From Rhodospirillales bacterium (lineage in GTDB: Bacteria > Pseudomonadota > Alphaproteobacteria > Acetobacterales > Acetobacteraceae), in contig CANHKG010000013.1 of NCBI GenBank assembly GCA_947460455.1, positions 1-41,649 on the forward strand: 41,649 nt of DNA. The letters are read 5' to 3'. How positions within the stretch are numbered: position 1 is the stretch's first letter; every line of letters begins with the position of its first letter. Both the position numbers and the translations under genes were made by a program. Below the pieces are notes generated by a model. The model had not been told where the DNA came from, did no database searches, and saw only the letters and a program-made list of their open reading frames with translations. Shown here one piece after another: positions 25,125 through 32,623 of the stretch.

Positions 25125-26108
25125 TCAAGCGCCCTTGAGACCCTCCGCGTTCACGACCCGCACCGGCGCCCCATCCAGCCACGCCAGCAGGTTCTCCACC
25201 GTGCTGGCATACAGCGCCGGCATGTTCTCCGCCGTCACATAGCCCAGATGCGGCGTCAGCAACGTCCCCGGCGCCCGCCGCAGCGGATGCTCCGCCGGCA
25301 ACGGCTCCTGGTCGTACACATCGATCGCCGCCCGCACCCGCCCGGCCTCCAGCGCGCCCAGCAGCGCATCGGTGTCCACATGCGGCCCGCGCGAGGTGTT
25401 CACCAGCAGCGCCCCCGGCTTCATCGCCCCGATCTCCGCCGCCCCCACGATGTGCCGCGTCCGCTCCGACAGCACCAGGTGAACACTCACCACATCGGCC
25501 CGCGCGAACAGCTCGGCCTTCTCCACCCGCACCGCGCCCACCGAAGCCGCCCGCTCCGCGGTCAGGTTCTGGCTCCAGGCGATTACCTCCATGTCCATCG
25601 CGCGCGCATACCGCGCCACCCGCGCGCCGATATTGCCCAGCCCCACCAGCCCCAGCGTGCTGCCCGCCACCTCGCCCCCCAGCGGCACATTCCCCTGGAA
25701 CCGCCCGGCCCGCATCTCCGCATCGCCCAGCGCAATCCGCCGCTGCGCCGCCAGGATCAGCCCCAGCGTCAGCTCCGCTGTCCCATGGCTCGTGCGCGTC
25801 GTCGTGGTGTTGCACACCACCACCCCCTGCGCCGTGCAGGCATCCACATCCACCGCCGCATTGCGCGCGCCCGTGAAGCTCAGCAGCTTTAACCCCGGCA
25901 GCTTCGTGATCACATCGGCCTGCAGCCGCGTCCGCTCGCGCATCGCCACCACGGCATCAAACCCCTGCAGCGCCGCCACCACCGCCTCCGGCCCGCCGAG
26001 ATGGTCGCGGAAGATCACCACCTCCGCCCCCTTGGCCCGCACCGCCCCCCAATCCGCCGCCGCCTCGGCAATCCCCTGCCAGTCGTCCAGCACCGCAATC
26101 CGCACCAT
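25125..26108 (-). CDS. D-2-hydroxyacid dehydrogenase family protein
   Basis: A 327-residue NAD-dependent D-isomer 2-hydroxyacid dehydrogenase of the phosphoglycerate/glycerate dehydrogenase fold. The Rossmann motif is LGLVGLGNIGARVARYA. Catalytic residues are Arg in NTSRGPHVD, Glu in DVYDQEPLP and His in TPHLGYVT. The ATG at 26108 follows GGAGGG at 8 nt; a longer reading starting upstream is unlikely. Length is that of simple two-domain members without an ACT domain. The exact 2-hydroxy acid is not evident. The gene is divergent from the GST gene across about 80 nt. Confidence 0.9.
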   Translation of the reverse strand: MVRIAVLDDWQGIAEAAADWGAVRAKGAEVVIFRDHLGGPEAVVAALQGFDAVVAMRERTRLQADVITKLPGLKLLSFTGARNAAVDVDACTAQGVVVCNTTTTRTSHGTAELTLGLILAAQRRIALGDAEMRAGRFQGNVPLGGEVAGSTLGLVGLGNIGARVARYARAMDMEVIAWSQNLTAERAASVGAVRVEKAELFARADVVSVHLVLSERTRHIVGAAEIGAMKPGALLVNTSRGPHVDTDALLGALEAGRVRAAIDVYDQEPLPAEHPLRRAPGTLLTPHLGYVTAENMPALYASTVENLLAWLDGAPVRVVNAEGLKGA

Positions 26109-26186
26109 GGCCCAGCCCTCCCCGTTCCCCGCAAAGCTGGCACAGCCCCACCCCACCGGCTAGCCTGACGGGAAACGGAGGCCGCC

Positions 26187-26831
26187 ATGCACACCCTCTA
26201 CGCCCGCCCCGGCTGGGGCTCCGCCATCATCGAGCTCCAACTCGCCCACTACGCCATCCCGCACGAAATCATCGACCTCGACGACCTCTTCACCTCCGAA
26301 TCCGCCCGCACCCGCCTCGCCCCCCTCAACCCCATCACCCAGGTCCCCACCCTGGTCCTGCCCAATGGCGAGATCCTCACCGAATCCGCCGCCATCACCC
26401 TCCATTTGGCCGACCTCGCCCCCGGCCCCTCCCTCGTCCCGCCCCCCGGAGACCCCACCAGGCCGGGTTTCCTGCGCTGGCTCGTCTTCATGGTCGCCAA
26501 CATCTACCCCACCTTCACCTACGCCGACGTCCCCGCCCGCTTCGTCGAGAACGAAGCCGCCCAACAGGGCTTCGCCGACAATGTGAACGCCTACGCCAAG
26601 CGCCTCTGGCTCCAGGTCGAGCAGGCCGCCCAATCCCCCTGGTTCACCGGCGAAACCCTCACCGCCATGGACCTCTACATCGCGGTGATGACCCAATGGC
26701 GCCCCAACCGCGTCTGGTTCGAGCCCAACACCCCCAAACTCATCGCCATCGCCCACGCCGTGGAAGCCCTGCCCCAATTCACCGCCGTCTGGCAGCGCAA
26801 TGCCCGGCCCGCCACGTCGAGCGCGTTCTGA
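26187..26831 (+). CDS. Glutathione S-transferase family protein
   Basis: A 214-residue protein with an N-terminal thioredoxin-like GST domain (LYARPGWGSAIIELQLAHYAI; the cis-Pro strand ITQVPTLVLPNGEILTESAAITLHLAD) and an all-helical C-terminal domain containing WFTGETLTAMDLYIAVMTQW. The ESAAI segment is the glutathione gamma-glutamyl contact. The active-site position near residues 9-12 (GWGS) suggests a Ser-type enzyme. Start ATG follows GGAGG. Likely detoxification or glutathione-dependent isomerisation; substrate unknown. Confidence 0.87.
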   Translation: MHTLYARPGWGSAIIELQLAHYAIPHEIIDLDDLFTSESARTRLAPLNPITQVPTLVLPNGEILTESAAITLHLADLAPGPSLVPPPGDPTRPGFLRWLVFMVANIYPTFTYADVPARFVENEAAQQGFADNVNAYAKRLWLQVEQAAQSPWFTGETLTAMDLYIAVMTQWRPNRVWFEPNTPKLIAIAHAVEALPQFTAVWQRNARPATSSAF

Positions 26832-26854
26832 AGCAAGCAATCGGTATGCAACCC

Positions 26855-26887
26855 CGTCATTGCGAGCGCAGCGAAGCAATCCACCGC
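26855..26887. repeat. Interspersed CGTCATTGCGAGCG-type repeat
   Basis: CGTCATTGCGAGCGCAGCGAAGCAATCC, with ATTGC/GCAAT arms at 26859-26863 and 26876-26880. This is a short palindromic repeat that I recognise from many unrelated proteobacterial genomes, where the reverse strand gives spurious peptides of the DCFAALAMT kind. It is not coding. Confidence 0.75.
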
Positions 26888-26932
26888 GCCACATCCCCCA
26901 CCGCCCGATCCCCCACCCCGCCACCAACAAAC

Positions 26933-26981
26933 AAAGTCTTTTTTGTTTCTTTTTTCTTCAGAAAAAAGAAGACCCTTCCTT
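26933..26981 (+). repeat. A/T-rich hairpin repeat, copy 3
   Basis: Perfect 11-bp arms TTCTTTTTTCT (26947-26957) and AGAAAAAAGAA (26960-26970) around TC. It is preceded by AAAGTCTTTTTTG and followed by GACCCTTCCTTGACTCCCCC. Same family as the pair at 22.9 kb. Its right edge merges with the presumed TTG start of the MFS gene. Confidence 0.8.
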
Positions 26982-28176
26982 GACTCCCCCCTCCGAACTC
27001 CGCCGCCACTGGCCCGTCATCGCCGCGTGTTTTCTGGTCGCGATCCACGCCTGGACCTACGGCTTCTACGGCCTCTCCGCCTACGTCGCCGCCTTCCAGC
27101 GCGAGCAGGGCTGGTCAAACGCCATGACCTCCGGCGCCACCTCCGCCTTCTACCTTGTCGGCGCCGTCGCCCTGGCCCGCGCCCCGCTCTGGGTGCAGCG
27201 CTTCGGCCCCCGCACCGTGCTGCTCGGCGGCTGCACCGCGCTCTCTCTGGGCGCCACCATCGCCGCCAACGCCACCGCGCCCTGGCACCTCGTGCTCGGC
27301 TTCCTGATCCTCGCCCTCGGCTGGGCCTGCACCTCGGTCCCCGCGCTCTCCACCGTCATCGCCCTCTGGTTCGATGCCAGGCGTGGCATGGCCATGTCCC
27401 TCGCCCTGAACGGCGCCAGCGCGGCCGGCTTCACCCTGGCCCCCGCCCTGGTCTGGCTGTCAGACCGCCACGGCATCGCCTGGGCCGGCACCACGCTCGC
27501 CCTCGGCATGCTGGCCCTCGTCATCCCCGTGGTGCTGCTCGCCCTGGCCCGCCCCATCCCGGCCATGCCGCCCCCCGCCCCGGCCACCCCGGGCACGGAT
27601 CTCGCCACCCAGCGCGATGCCCTGCGCAGCCTGCGCTTCTGGGCCATCGCCCTGCCCTTCGCGCTGATCGTCATGGCCCAGGTCGGCCTCATGGTGCACC
27701 TGGTCACCTTCCTGCTGCCCACGCTGGGCGCCGCCGGTGCCGGCCTGGCCATGGGCCTCGTTGCCGCCTGCGCCGTCCTCGGCCGCGTCGCCCTGGGCAC
27801 CATCATCGACCGGATCGACCGCCGCCGCGCCAGCGCCGCCGGCACCGCGGTCCAGATGGCCGGCCTCGCCCTCATGGCCGCCCTGCCGGTGGAACCCTGG
27901 GCGCTCTACGCGGGCTGCATCCTGTTCGGCCTGTCGGTGGGCAACAACATCACCCTGCCCCCGCTCCAGCTCCAGCGCGCCTTCACCCGCGCCAGCTTCG
28001 CCCTCACCGTCGGCCTCTACAGCGCCATCGCCCAGCTCGGCTACGCCGTCACCCCCGGCCTCCTCGGCCTGATCCACGACACCGCCGGCGGCTACCGCCC
28101 CGTCCTCCTCGCCGTCATCGCCATGCAGGCCACCGGCGCCCTCATCCTGCTAACCCAATCCCGCCAACGAAGCTGA
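26980..28176 (+). CDS. MFS transporter
   Basis: A 398-residue inner-membrane protein of the major facilitator superfamily with about 12 hydrophobic helices. The loop between helices 2 and 3 is RAPLWVQRFGPRTVLLGG, and its counterpart in the second half is GRVALGTIIDRIDRRRASAAG, both matching the MFS G-x-x-x-D/G-R-x-x-R-R pattern. The style resembles monocarboxylate/oxalate-formate antiporter-like members. No ATG is available near the N-terminus, so I take TTG 26980, which lies at the end of hairpin repeat copy 3. Longer readings would translate the repeat. Substrate unknown. Confidence 0.82.
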   Translation: MTPPSELRRHWPVIAACFLVAIHAWTYGFYGLSAYVAAFQREQGWSNAMTSGATSAFYLVGAVALARAPLWVQRFGPRTVLLGGCTALSLGATIAANATAPWHLVLGFLILALGWACTSVPALSTVIALWFDARRGMAMSLALNGASAAGFTLAPALVWLSDRHGIAWAGTTLALGMLALVIPVVLLALARPIPAMPPPAPATPGTDLATQRDALRSLRFWAIALPFALIVMAQVGLMVHLVTFLLPTLGAAGAGLAMGLVAACAVLGRVALGTIIDRIDRRRASAAGTAVQMAGLALMAALPVEPWALYAGCILFGLSVGNNITLPPLQLQRAFTRASFALTVGLYSAIAQLGYAVTPGLLGLIHDTAGGYRPVLLAVIAMQATGALILLTQSRQRS

Positions 28177-28213
28177 ATCACGCGCGAACCCCCAACACCG
28201 AGCGCGCTTAAAC

Positions 28214-28386
28214 AAAGAAAGCGGCCACAGAGACACAGAGACACAGAGAAACAAGGCAAGGGAGAAGAAAGACACCTATCTCACACGCGTAGGGCGGAAC
28301 GCGAAGCGGTTCCGCCATCGTCCTTTCTTCCTCCTCCCTTGCCTTTCTCCTCCGTGTCTCTGTGTCTCTGTGGCCACTTTCTTACT
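28214..28386. repeat. Giant imperfect palindrome built on CACAGAGA units
   Basis: The left arm (28214-28272) is nearly the reverse complement of the right arm (28322-28386). The outer 22 bp (28223-28244 with 28354-28375) are exact and contain tandem CACAGAGA units. Then come GGCAAGGGAG-type segments with small indels. The apex is a second perfect 8-bp hairpin, GGCGGAAC (28293-28300) with GTTCCGCC (28309-28316). The 353-nt gap that holds it (28177-28529) has no gene. Between this element and the operator-like palindrome it carries only a GC hairpin near 28412-28433. Confidence 0.75.
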
Positions 28387-28510
28387 TTCTTGCTTCCTGA
28401 CTTACGTCTCTCCCCTCGCCGGAGGCGGGGGGAGCCGGAGGGGGGCTCTTGGGATGGCGAAACCCCACCCCAGAAAAAAATCCCCAGCACCCCTTGCAGC
28501 GCCACCAAAA

Positions 28511-28528
28511 GTTAGTTATTTAACTAAC
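28511..28528. promoter_or_regulatory. Operator-like palindrome touching a start codon
   Basis: GTTAGTTATTTAACTAAC: 8-bp arms GTTAGTTA and TAACTAAC around TT, ending one base before the ATG at 28530. Its AT-rich composition and symmetry look like a binding site for a MarR/TetR-type dimeric repressor. It replaces any Shine-Dalgarno sequence. Confidence 0.5.
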
Positions 28529-28529
28529 C

Positions 28530-29213
28530 ATGATCCAGTTATCCCTCCTCCTCACCGGGCTGATCCAGGGCCTGCGCCGCGTCATCGCGCGCGCAGCCCC
28601 TGTCGTATCCGCGCCCGCACGCCCGATCTGGGCCGGCCCGGAACTGCGCTGGATCATCGCACCCCACGGCGACCTTCCCCTCCTCCCCGGCCCCATCTGG
28701 ACCCTGGTCTGGCTCCGCCTGGAACGCACCGCCAACCGCCTCACCCGCCTCTACGACCGCTGGCAGGCCAACACTCTTCCCAGGCCCCGCCCCACACCCA
28801 CCAAGCGCCCGGCATCCCTCCGCACGCCCCCGCCCCAGATCCCCGAGCTCCCCGCCCCCGGCATGCCCCTGGTCGAGGCCCCCCCGCGCCTCCCGCGCGG
28901 CCGCGGCTGGATCATCCGCCGCATCCCGGAATCCGGCCCCAGCGCCGGCGCGCTCCACGATCTCCTCCAGCAGCCCCACACCCAGGATTTCGTGCAAGCC
29001 GCCCCCCAGGCCGCCCGCCTGCTGCGCCCGCTCTGCCACGCCCTTGGCGTGGATCAACCGGCGTGGCTGCAACGTCCCCCGCGCCAAAGCACCATCCGCA
29101 AGCCGCGCGCCCCCCGCCCGCGCCGCCCGTCCCTCAACGACCCCGATCTGCGCTTCCGCGACTGGGAGCGCCCCGCCATCCGCGCCTTCCACAAAAAATA
29201 TGGCCGCGACTGA
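28530..29213 (+). CDS. Hypothetical proline/arginine-rich protein
   Basis: A 227-residue protein I do not recognise. The N-terminus is hydrophobic (MIQLSLLLTGLIQGL) and could be an amphipathic helix or weak anchor. A second apolar segment covers about 45-65 (LPLLPGPIWTLVWL). A proline-rich linker (about 85-125) leads to a more ordered C-terminal part with PLVEAPPRLPRGRGWIIRRIPESGPSAG. It ends DPDLRFRDWERPAIRAFHKKYGRD. Very basic overall. There is no ribosome site because a palindrome abuts the ATG. Its last codons overlap a terminator serving the opposite-strand ABC operon. The long frame and third-position GC support a real gene. Confidence 0.6.
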   Translation: MIQLSLLLTGLIQGLRRVIARAAPVVSAPARPIWAGPELRWIIAPHGDLPLLPGPIWTLVWLRLERTANRLTRLYDRWQANTLPRPRPTPTKRPASLRTPPPQIPELPAPGMPLVEAPPRLPRGRGWIIRRIPESGPSAGALHDLLQQPHTQDFVQAAPQAARLLRPLCHALGVDQPAWLQRPPRQSTIRKPRAPRPRRPSLNDPDLRFRDWERPAIRAFHKKYGRD

Positions 29214-29232
29214 GCACCCCCAGCCGCGGCCA
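29192..29232 (-). terminator. Rho-independent terminator of the dpp-like operon
   Basis: On the minus strand a 12-bp stem with one mismatch (29221-29232 with 29201-29212) closes an 8-nt loop and runs into TATTTTTTG. It lies 25 nt past the permease stop, inside the last codons of the convergent hypothetical gene. Confidence 0.85.
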
Positions 29233-29256
29233 CATCATTACGAAAAAGGAAAGTTA

Positions 29257-30153
29257 CTACTTCGCCCGCGGATCCAGCGCATCCCGCAGCCCATCGCCCA
29301 CCAGGTTGAAGCTCAGCACCACCAGGAAGATCGCTGCCCCCGGAAAGATCGCCAGCCACGGCGCCTGGGTCAGGAAGCGCTGCGCCGAATTGAGCATCGA
29401 GCCCCAGGAAGGTGCCGGCGGCTGCTGCCCCAGCCCCAGGAACGAAAGGCTCGCCTCCGCGATGATCGCACCCGCGATCGCCAACGTCGCCTGCACCATC
29501 ACCGGCGGGATGATGTTCGGCAGCACATGCCGCACCGCCACCCGCCACGGCGGATTGCCCAGCGCCCGCGCCGCCTCAACATAGTCATTGGTCGCAGCGT
29601 CGATCGTCGCCCCGCGCGCCACCCGCACGAAGATCGGCGTGGCTGTGATGCCGATCGCGATCATCGCATTCTGCAGGCTCGGCCCCAGGAACGCCGCCAG
29701 CGCAATCGCCAGGATCAGGAACGGGGAGGCCAGCATGGCATCCACCAGCCGCCCGATGATCATGTCGATCTTGCCGCCGGCGAACCCCGCCAGCAGCCCG
29801 ATCGGCACGCCCACCCCGGTGGCGATGGTCACCGAAATCACCCCGGCGGTCAGGCTCGCCCGCGCCCCCCAAATGATGCGCGAAAGCACGTCGCGCCCAT
29901 TCTCGTCCGTGCCCATCCAGTTCGCCCAGGAGGGCGCCTTGCGGATCAGCGTCCACGATGTCTTCACCGGATCGGCCGGGGCGATCCAGGGCGCGAACAC
30001 CGCCACCAGAACGAAGAACACCACCACCACCAGCCCCGCCACCGCCGCCGGCCGCGCCGCAAAGCGCCGCACCGCCATCCGCGCCGGGGATTGGCTGGCC
30101 GACGCCATCACGGCGCCGGCCGAATTCGAAGGGGTCACCACAGTCGCACTCAT
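29257..30153 (-). CDS. Dipeptide/oligopeptide/nickel-type ABC transporter permease (DppC family)
   Basis: A 298-residue inner-membrane permease. It has the DppC-type N-terminal helix, the periplasmic segment WMGTDENGRDVLSRIIWGARASL, and the EAA coupling loop DYVEAARALGNPPWRVAVRHVLPNI. It ends in LSFNLVGDGLRDALDPRAK, the usual C-terminus of this subunit. It pairs with the DppB-like protein whose stop overlaps its ATG (ATGA). Last gene of the unit, followed by a terminator, with no ATPase gene after it. Ligand unknown: peptides, opines, nickel chelates and sugars are all carried by relatives. Confidence 0.92.
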   Translation of the reverse strand: MSATVVTPSNSAGAVMASASQSPARMAVRRFAARPAAVAGLVVVVFFVLVAVFAPWIAPADPVKTSWTLIRKAPSWANWMGTDENGRDVLSRIIWGARASLTAGVISVTIATGVGVPIGLLAGFAGGKIDMIIGRLVDAMLASPFLILAIALAAFLGPSLQNAMIAIGITATPIFVRVARGATIDAATNDYVEAARALGNPPWRVAVRHVLPNIIPPVMVQATLAIAGAIIAEASLSFLGLGQQPPAPSWGSMLNSAQRFLTQAPWLAIFPGAAIFLVVLSFNLVGDGLRDALDPRAK

Positions 30154-31094
30154 GCCCCGCGCAGCCTCGGATTGATCATCACATACAGAACGTCGGCCAC
30201 CAGGTTCAGCATCACGTACACCGTCGCCGTCACCAGAACCACGCCCTGCACCACCGGATAGTCCCGGTTGAAAACGGCATCCACGATCATCTTCCCGAAC
30301 CCGGGGATCGAGAACACCTGCTCCGTCAGCACCGCGCCCGAAAGCAACGTGCCCAGCTCCAGCGCCCCCAGCGTCACCACCGGCACCAGCGCATTGCGCA
30401 GCGCATGCTTGATCACCACCAGGTGCTCACTCAGCCCCTTGGCCCGCGCCGTGCGAACGTAATCCTGCTGCAACGCCGTCAGCATCGCGCTGCGCGTATG
30501 CCGCATCAAAACGGCAGAGATCGCATTGCCCAGCACGAAGGCCGGCATGATCGTGGTCGCCAAAGACTGTCGCCAATCCTCCGTCAGCGGCACGTAGCCC
30601 GAAGGCGGCAGCCAGCCCAGATGCACCGAAACCAGCAGGATCAGCATGATCCCCAGCCAGAAATTCGGCGTGGACAGCCCCGCCAGCCCAATGCCGTTGG
30701 CCAGGTAGTCCCAGAAGGTGTTCTTCTTCACCGCCGACAGCACGCCCATCGGCACCCCGATGAACACCGCGATGATGAACGCCATGCTCGCCAGCTGCAG
30801 CGTCACCGGCAGCTTCGTCGCCACCAGCTCCGTCACCGGCTGGCGAATGCGCCAGGAGAACCCGAGATCACCCTGCAGCACGTTGCCGATCCAGTAGAAA
30901 TACTGGAACACCAGCGGCTGATCGAGCTTCAGCTCGCGCCGGATCTGCTCCAGCACCTCCGGATCGCGCTCCTCGCCCGCCAGCACCAATGCCGGATCGC
31001 CCGGCATCAGCTGCTGCAGGCAGAACACCATGATGCTGACCAGCAGCAGGGTGGGAATAACCTGCGCGAAGCGTACGCCCAGATGCCCCCTCAT
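30150..31094 (-). CDS. Dipeptide/oligopeptide/nickel-type ABC transporter permease (DppB family)
   Basis: A 314-residue inner-membrane permease with the DppB features: an N-terminal helix (IPTLLLVSIMVFCLQQLMPGDPA), a large periplasmic loop (VLEQIRRELKLDQPLVFQYFYWIGNVLQGDLGFSWR), and the coupling loop DYVRTARAKGLSEHLVVIKHALRNALVPVV. GALVLTEQVFSIPGFGKM-like residues lie near the end. It overlaps binding protein 1 upstream and the DppC-like gene downstream by 4 nt each. Confidence 0.92.
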   Translation of the reverse strand: MRGHLGVRFAQVIPTLLLVSIMVFCLQQLMPGDPALVLAGEERDPEVLEQIRRELKLDQPLVFQYFYWIGNVLQGDLGFSWRIRQPVTELVATKLPVTLQLASMAFIIAVFIGVPMGVLSAVKKNTFWDYLANGIGLAGLSTPNFWLGIMLILLVSVHLGWLPPSGYVPLTEDWRQSLATTIMPAFVLGNAISAVLMRHTRSAMLTALQQDYVRTARAKGLSEHLVVIKHALRNALVPVVTLGALELGTLLSGAVLTEQVFSIPGFGKMIVDAVFNRDYPVVQGVVLVTATVYVMLNLVADVLYVMINPRLRGA

Positions 31095-32608
31095 CGGGCG
31101 AACTTCACGCCGCCGAGCCGCAGCATGCCGTCGGCCACGGGATCGAAGCCCTCCACCTTGGTCGCCATGCCGAAGTTCCAGCGGGGCGAATACAGGTAGA
31201 TGATCGGCAGGTCATCGCGCAGCATCGTGTAGATCTTGCGATAGGTCGCCATGCGAACCGCCATGTCCGCCGTGCTGCGCGCCTGGTCCAGCAGCGTGTC
31301 GAACTCGGGGTTCTTGTAGCCGACATAGTTGGTGCCGGCGCCGGTATAGAGCAGGTCGCGCAGATTGCCGTCCGCATCCGGCCGCCCGGTCCAGCCCACC
31401 GTCCAGCCGACATAGTCGCCCTTGTCGGCGGCATTGAGGGTGGAGACGAACTCCATCGTGTTCAGCTTCAGCTCGAACCCGACCTCCGCCACCATCGATT
31501 GCATCACCTCGGCCACCTGCACCGCCTCGGGATTGTTGATCACCGTCAGCGGCACCACGAAGGGCAGCTTCACCCCGGCCGCGGCCATCAGCGCCTTGGC
31601 GCGGGCCACATCACGCTTCGGCTGCGGCAAGGTGGCATCAAAGAACGGGCTGGTCGCCGGCACCGGATAGGCATTCGCCGCGTGCACGCCGTTGAACACC
31701 ACGTTCACGATCGCCTCGCGATCGATGGCGAGATCGAAGGCCTGGCGAATGCGCTTGTCGGTCCCGAACGGCCCCGGCGTGGTGTTGTTGCGGCCCATGT
31801 TCACCGTGAGCCCGGTGTAGCCGATGCCGTCGAAGGTATAGAGCTTCAGCTTCGGGTCCTTGCGAACCTCATCGGCCAGCGTCGGCGGCACGCTCATGTT
31901 GATGTCGATCGCACCCGCCCGCAGGTTGGCCAGCCGCACCGTGCTGTCCGCGATCGGGCGGAAGGTGATGCGGGAGAAATGGTAGTTGGCGCCGTCCCAG
32001 TAGTTTGGCACCTTCTCCAGCACGATCCGGTCCTGCGCCACGCGCTCCAGGAACCGGTACGGCCCGGCGCAGACCGGCCGCTGCCCGAAATCCTTGCCCG
32101 CCGCTTCCGATGCGGTGGGCGAAACCAGCACGCCGGCGCGCACGCCGAGCTGGCTCAGGAACACCACGTCCGGCCCCTTCAGCTTGAAGCGGACCGTCAG
32201 CGGGTCCACGATCTCCACGGCCGTCAGGCTGCCGAGGTCACCGCGCCGAGCGCTGCCGGTGAAGGTCTGGTGCCGCTCGATGCTGTACTTCACCGCCGCG
32301 GCATCCACCGGCGTGCCGTCGTTGAAGCTCACATTCGGGCGCAGCTTCACCACCAGCGTCTGCGCATCGGCCCATTCGTACGACAGCGCCAGCCGCGGCA
32401 CGATCTGCATCTTGGAATTGTAGTCGAACAGGCTCTCGCACATGTTCAACAGCGCCACGCGCTGCACATAGGCGCGGCCCGTGGTGGGATCCATCACGTC
32501 GGCGTCCTCGGAGAACGCAACGCGCAGCTGCGGCAATTCCTGCGCTGCTGCCGGCAACGCCAGCGGCAACGCCGCGAGCAGGCCGAGAAGGGGGGTGCGA
32601 TAGGTCAT
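31091..32608 (-). CDS. ABC transporter substrate-binding protein, family 5 (array member 1)
   Basis: A 505-residue exported peptide-type binding protein (SBP_bac_5). The signal peptide MTYRTPLLGLLAALPLALPA ends AAAQ. Typical internal marks are LDPL/MDPTTGRAYVQRV, LVVKLRPNVSFNDGTPVDAAAVKYSIERH, and the repeated-lobe segment DKRIRQAFDLAIDREAIVNVVFNG. I take ATG 32608; a GTG at 32620 would add four residues. It is the most divergent of three tandem paralogues and is coupled to the permease gene by ATGA. Confidence 0.9.
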   Translation of the reverse strand: MTYRTPLLGLLAALPLALPAAAQELPQLRVAFSEDADVMDPTTGRAYVQRVALLNMCESLFDYNSKMQIVPRLALSYEWADAQTLVVKLRPNVSFNDGTPVDAAAVKYSIERHQTFTGSARRGDLGSLTAVEIVDPLTVRFKLKGPDVVFLSQLGVRAGVLVSPTASEAAGKDFGQRPVCAGPYRFLERVAQDRIVLEKVPNYWDGANYHFSRITFRPIADSTVRLANLRAGAIDINMSVPPTLADEVRKDPKLKLYTFDGIGYTGLTVNMGRNNTTPGPFGTDKRIRQAFDLAIDREAIVNVVFNGVHAANAYPVPATSPFFDATLPQPKRDVARAKALMAAAGVKLPFVVPLTVINNPEAVQVAEVMQSMVAEVGFELKLNTMEFVSTLNAADKGDYVGWTVGWTGRPDADGNLRDLLYTGAGTNYVGYKNPEFDTLLDQARSTADMAVRMATYRKIYTMLRDDLPIIYLYSPRWNFGMATKVEGFDPVADGMLRLGGVKFAR

Positions 32609-32623
32609 GGTGGGGGGCACTCG

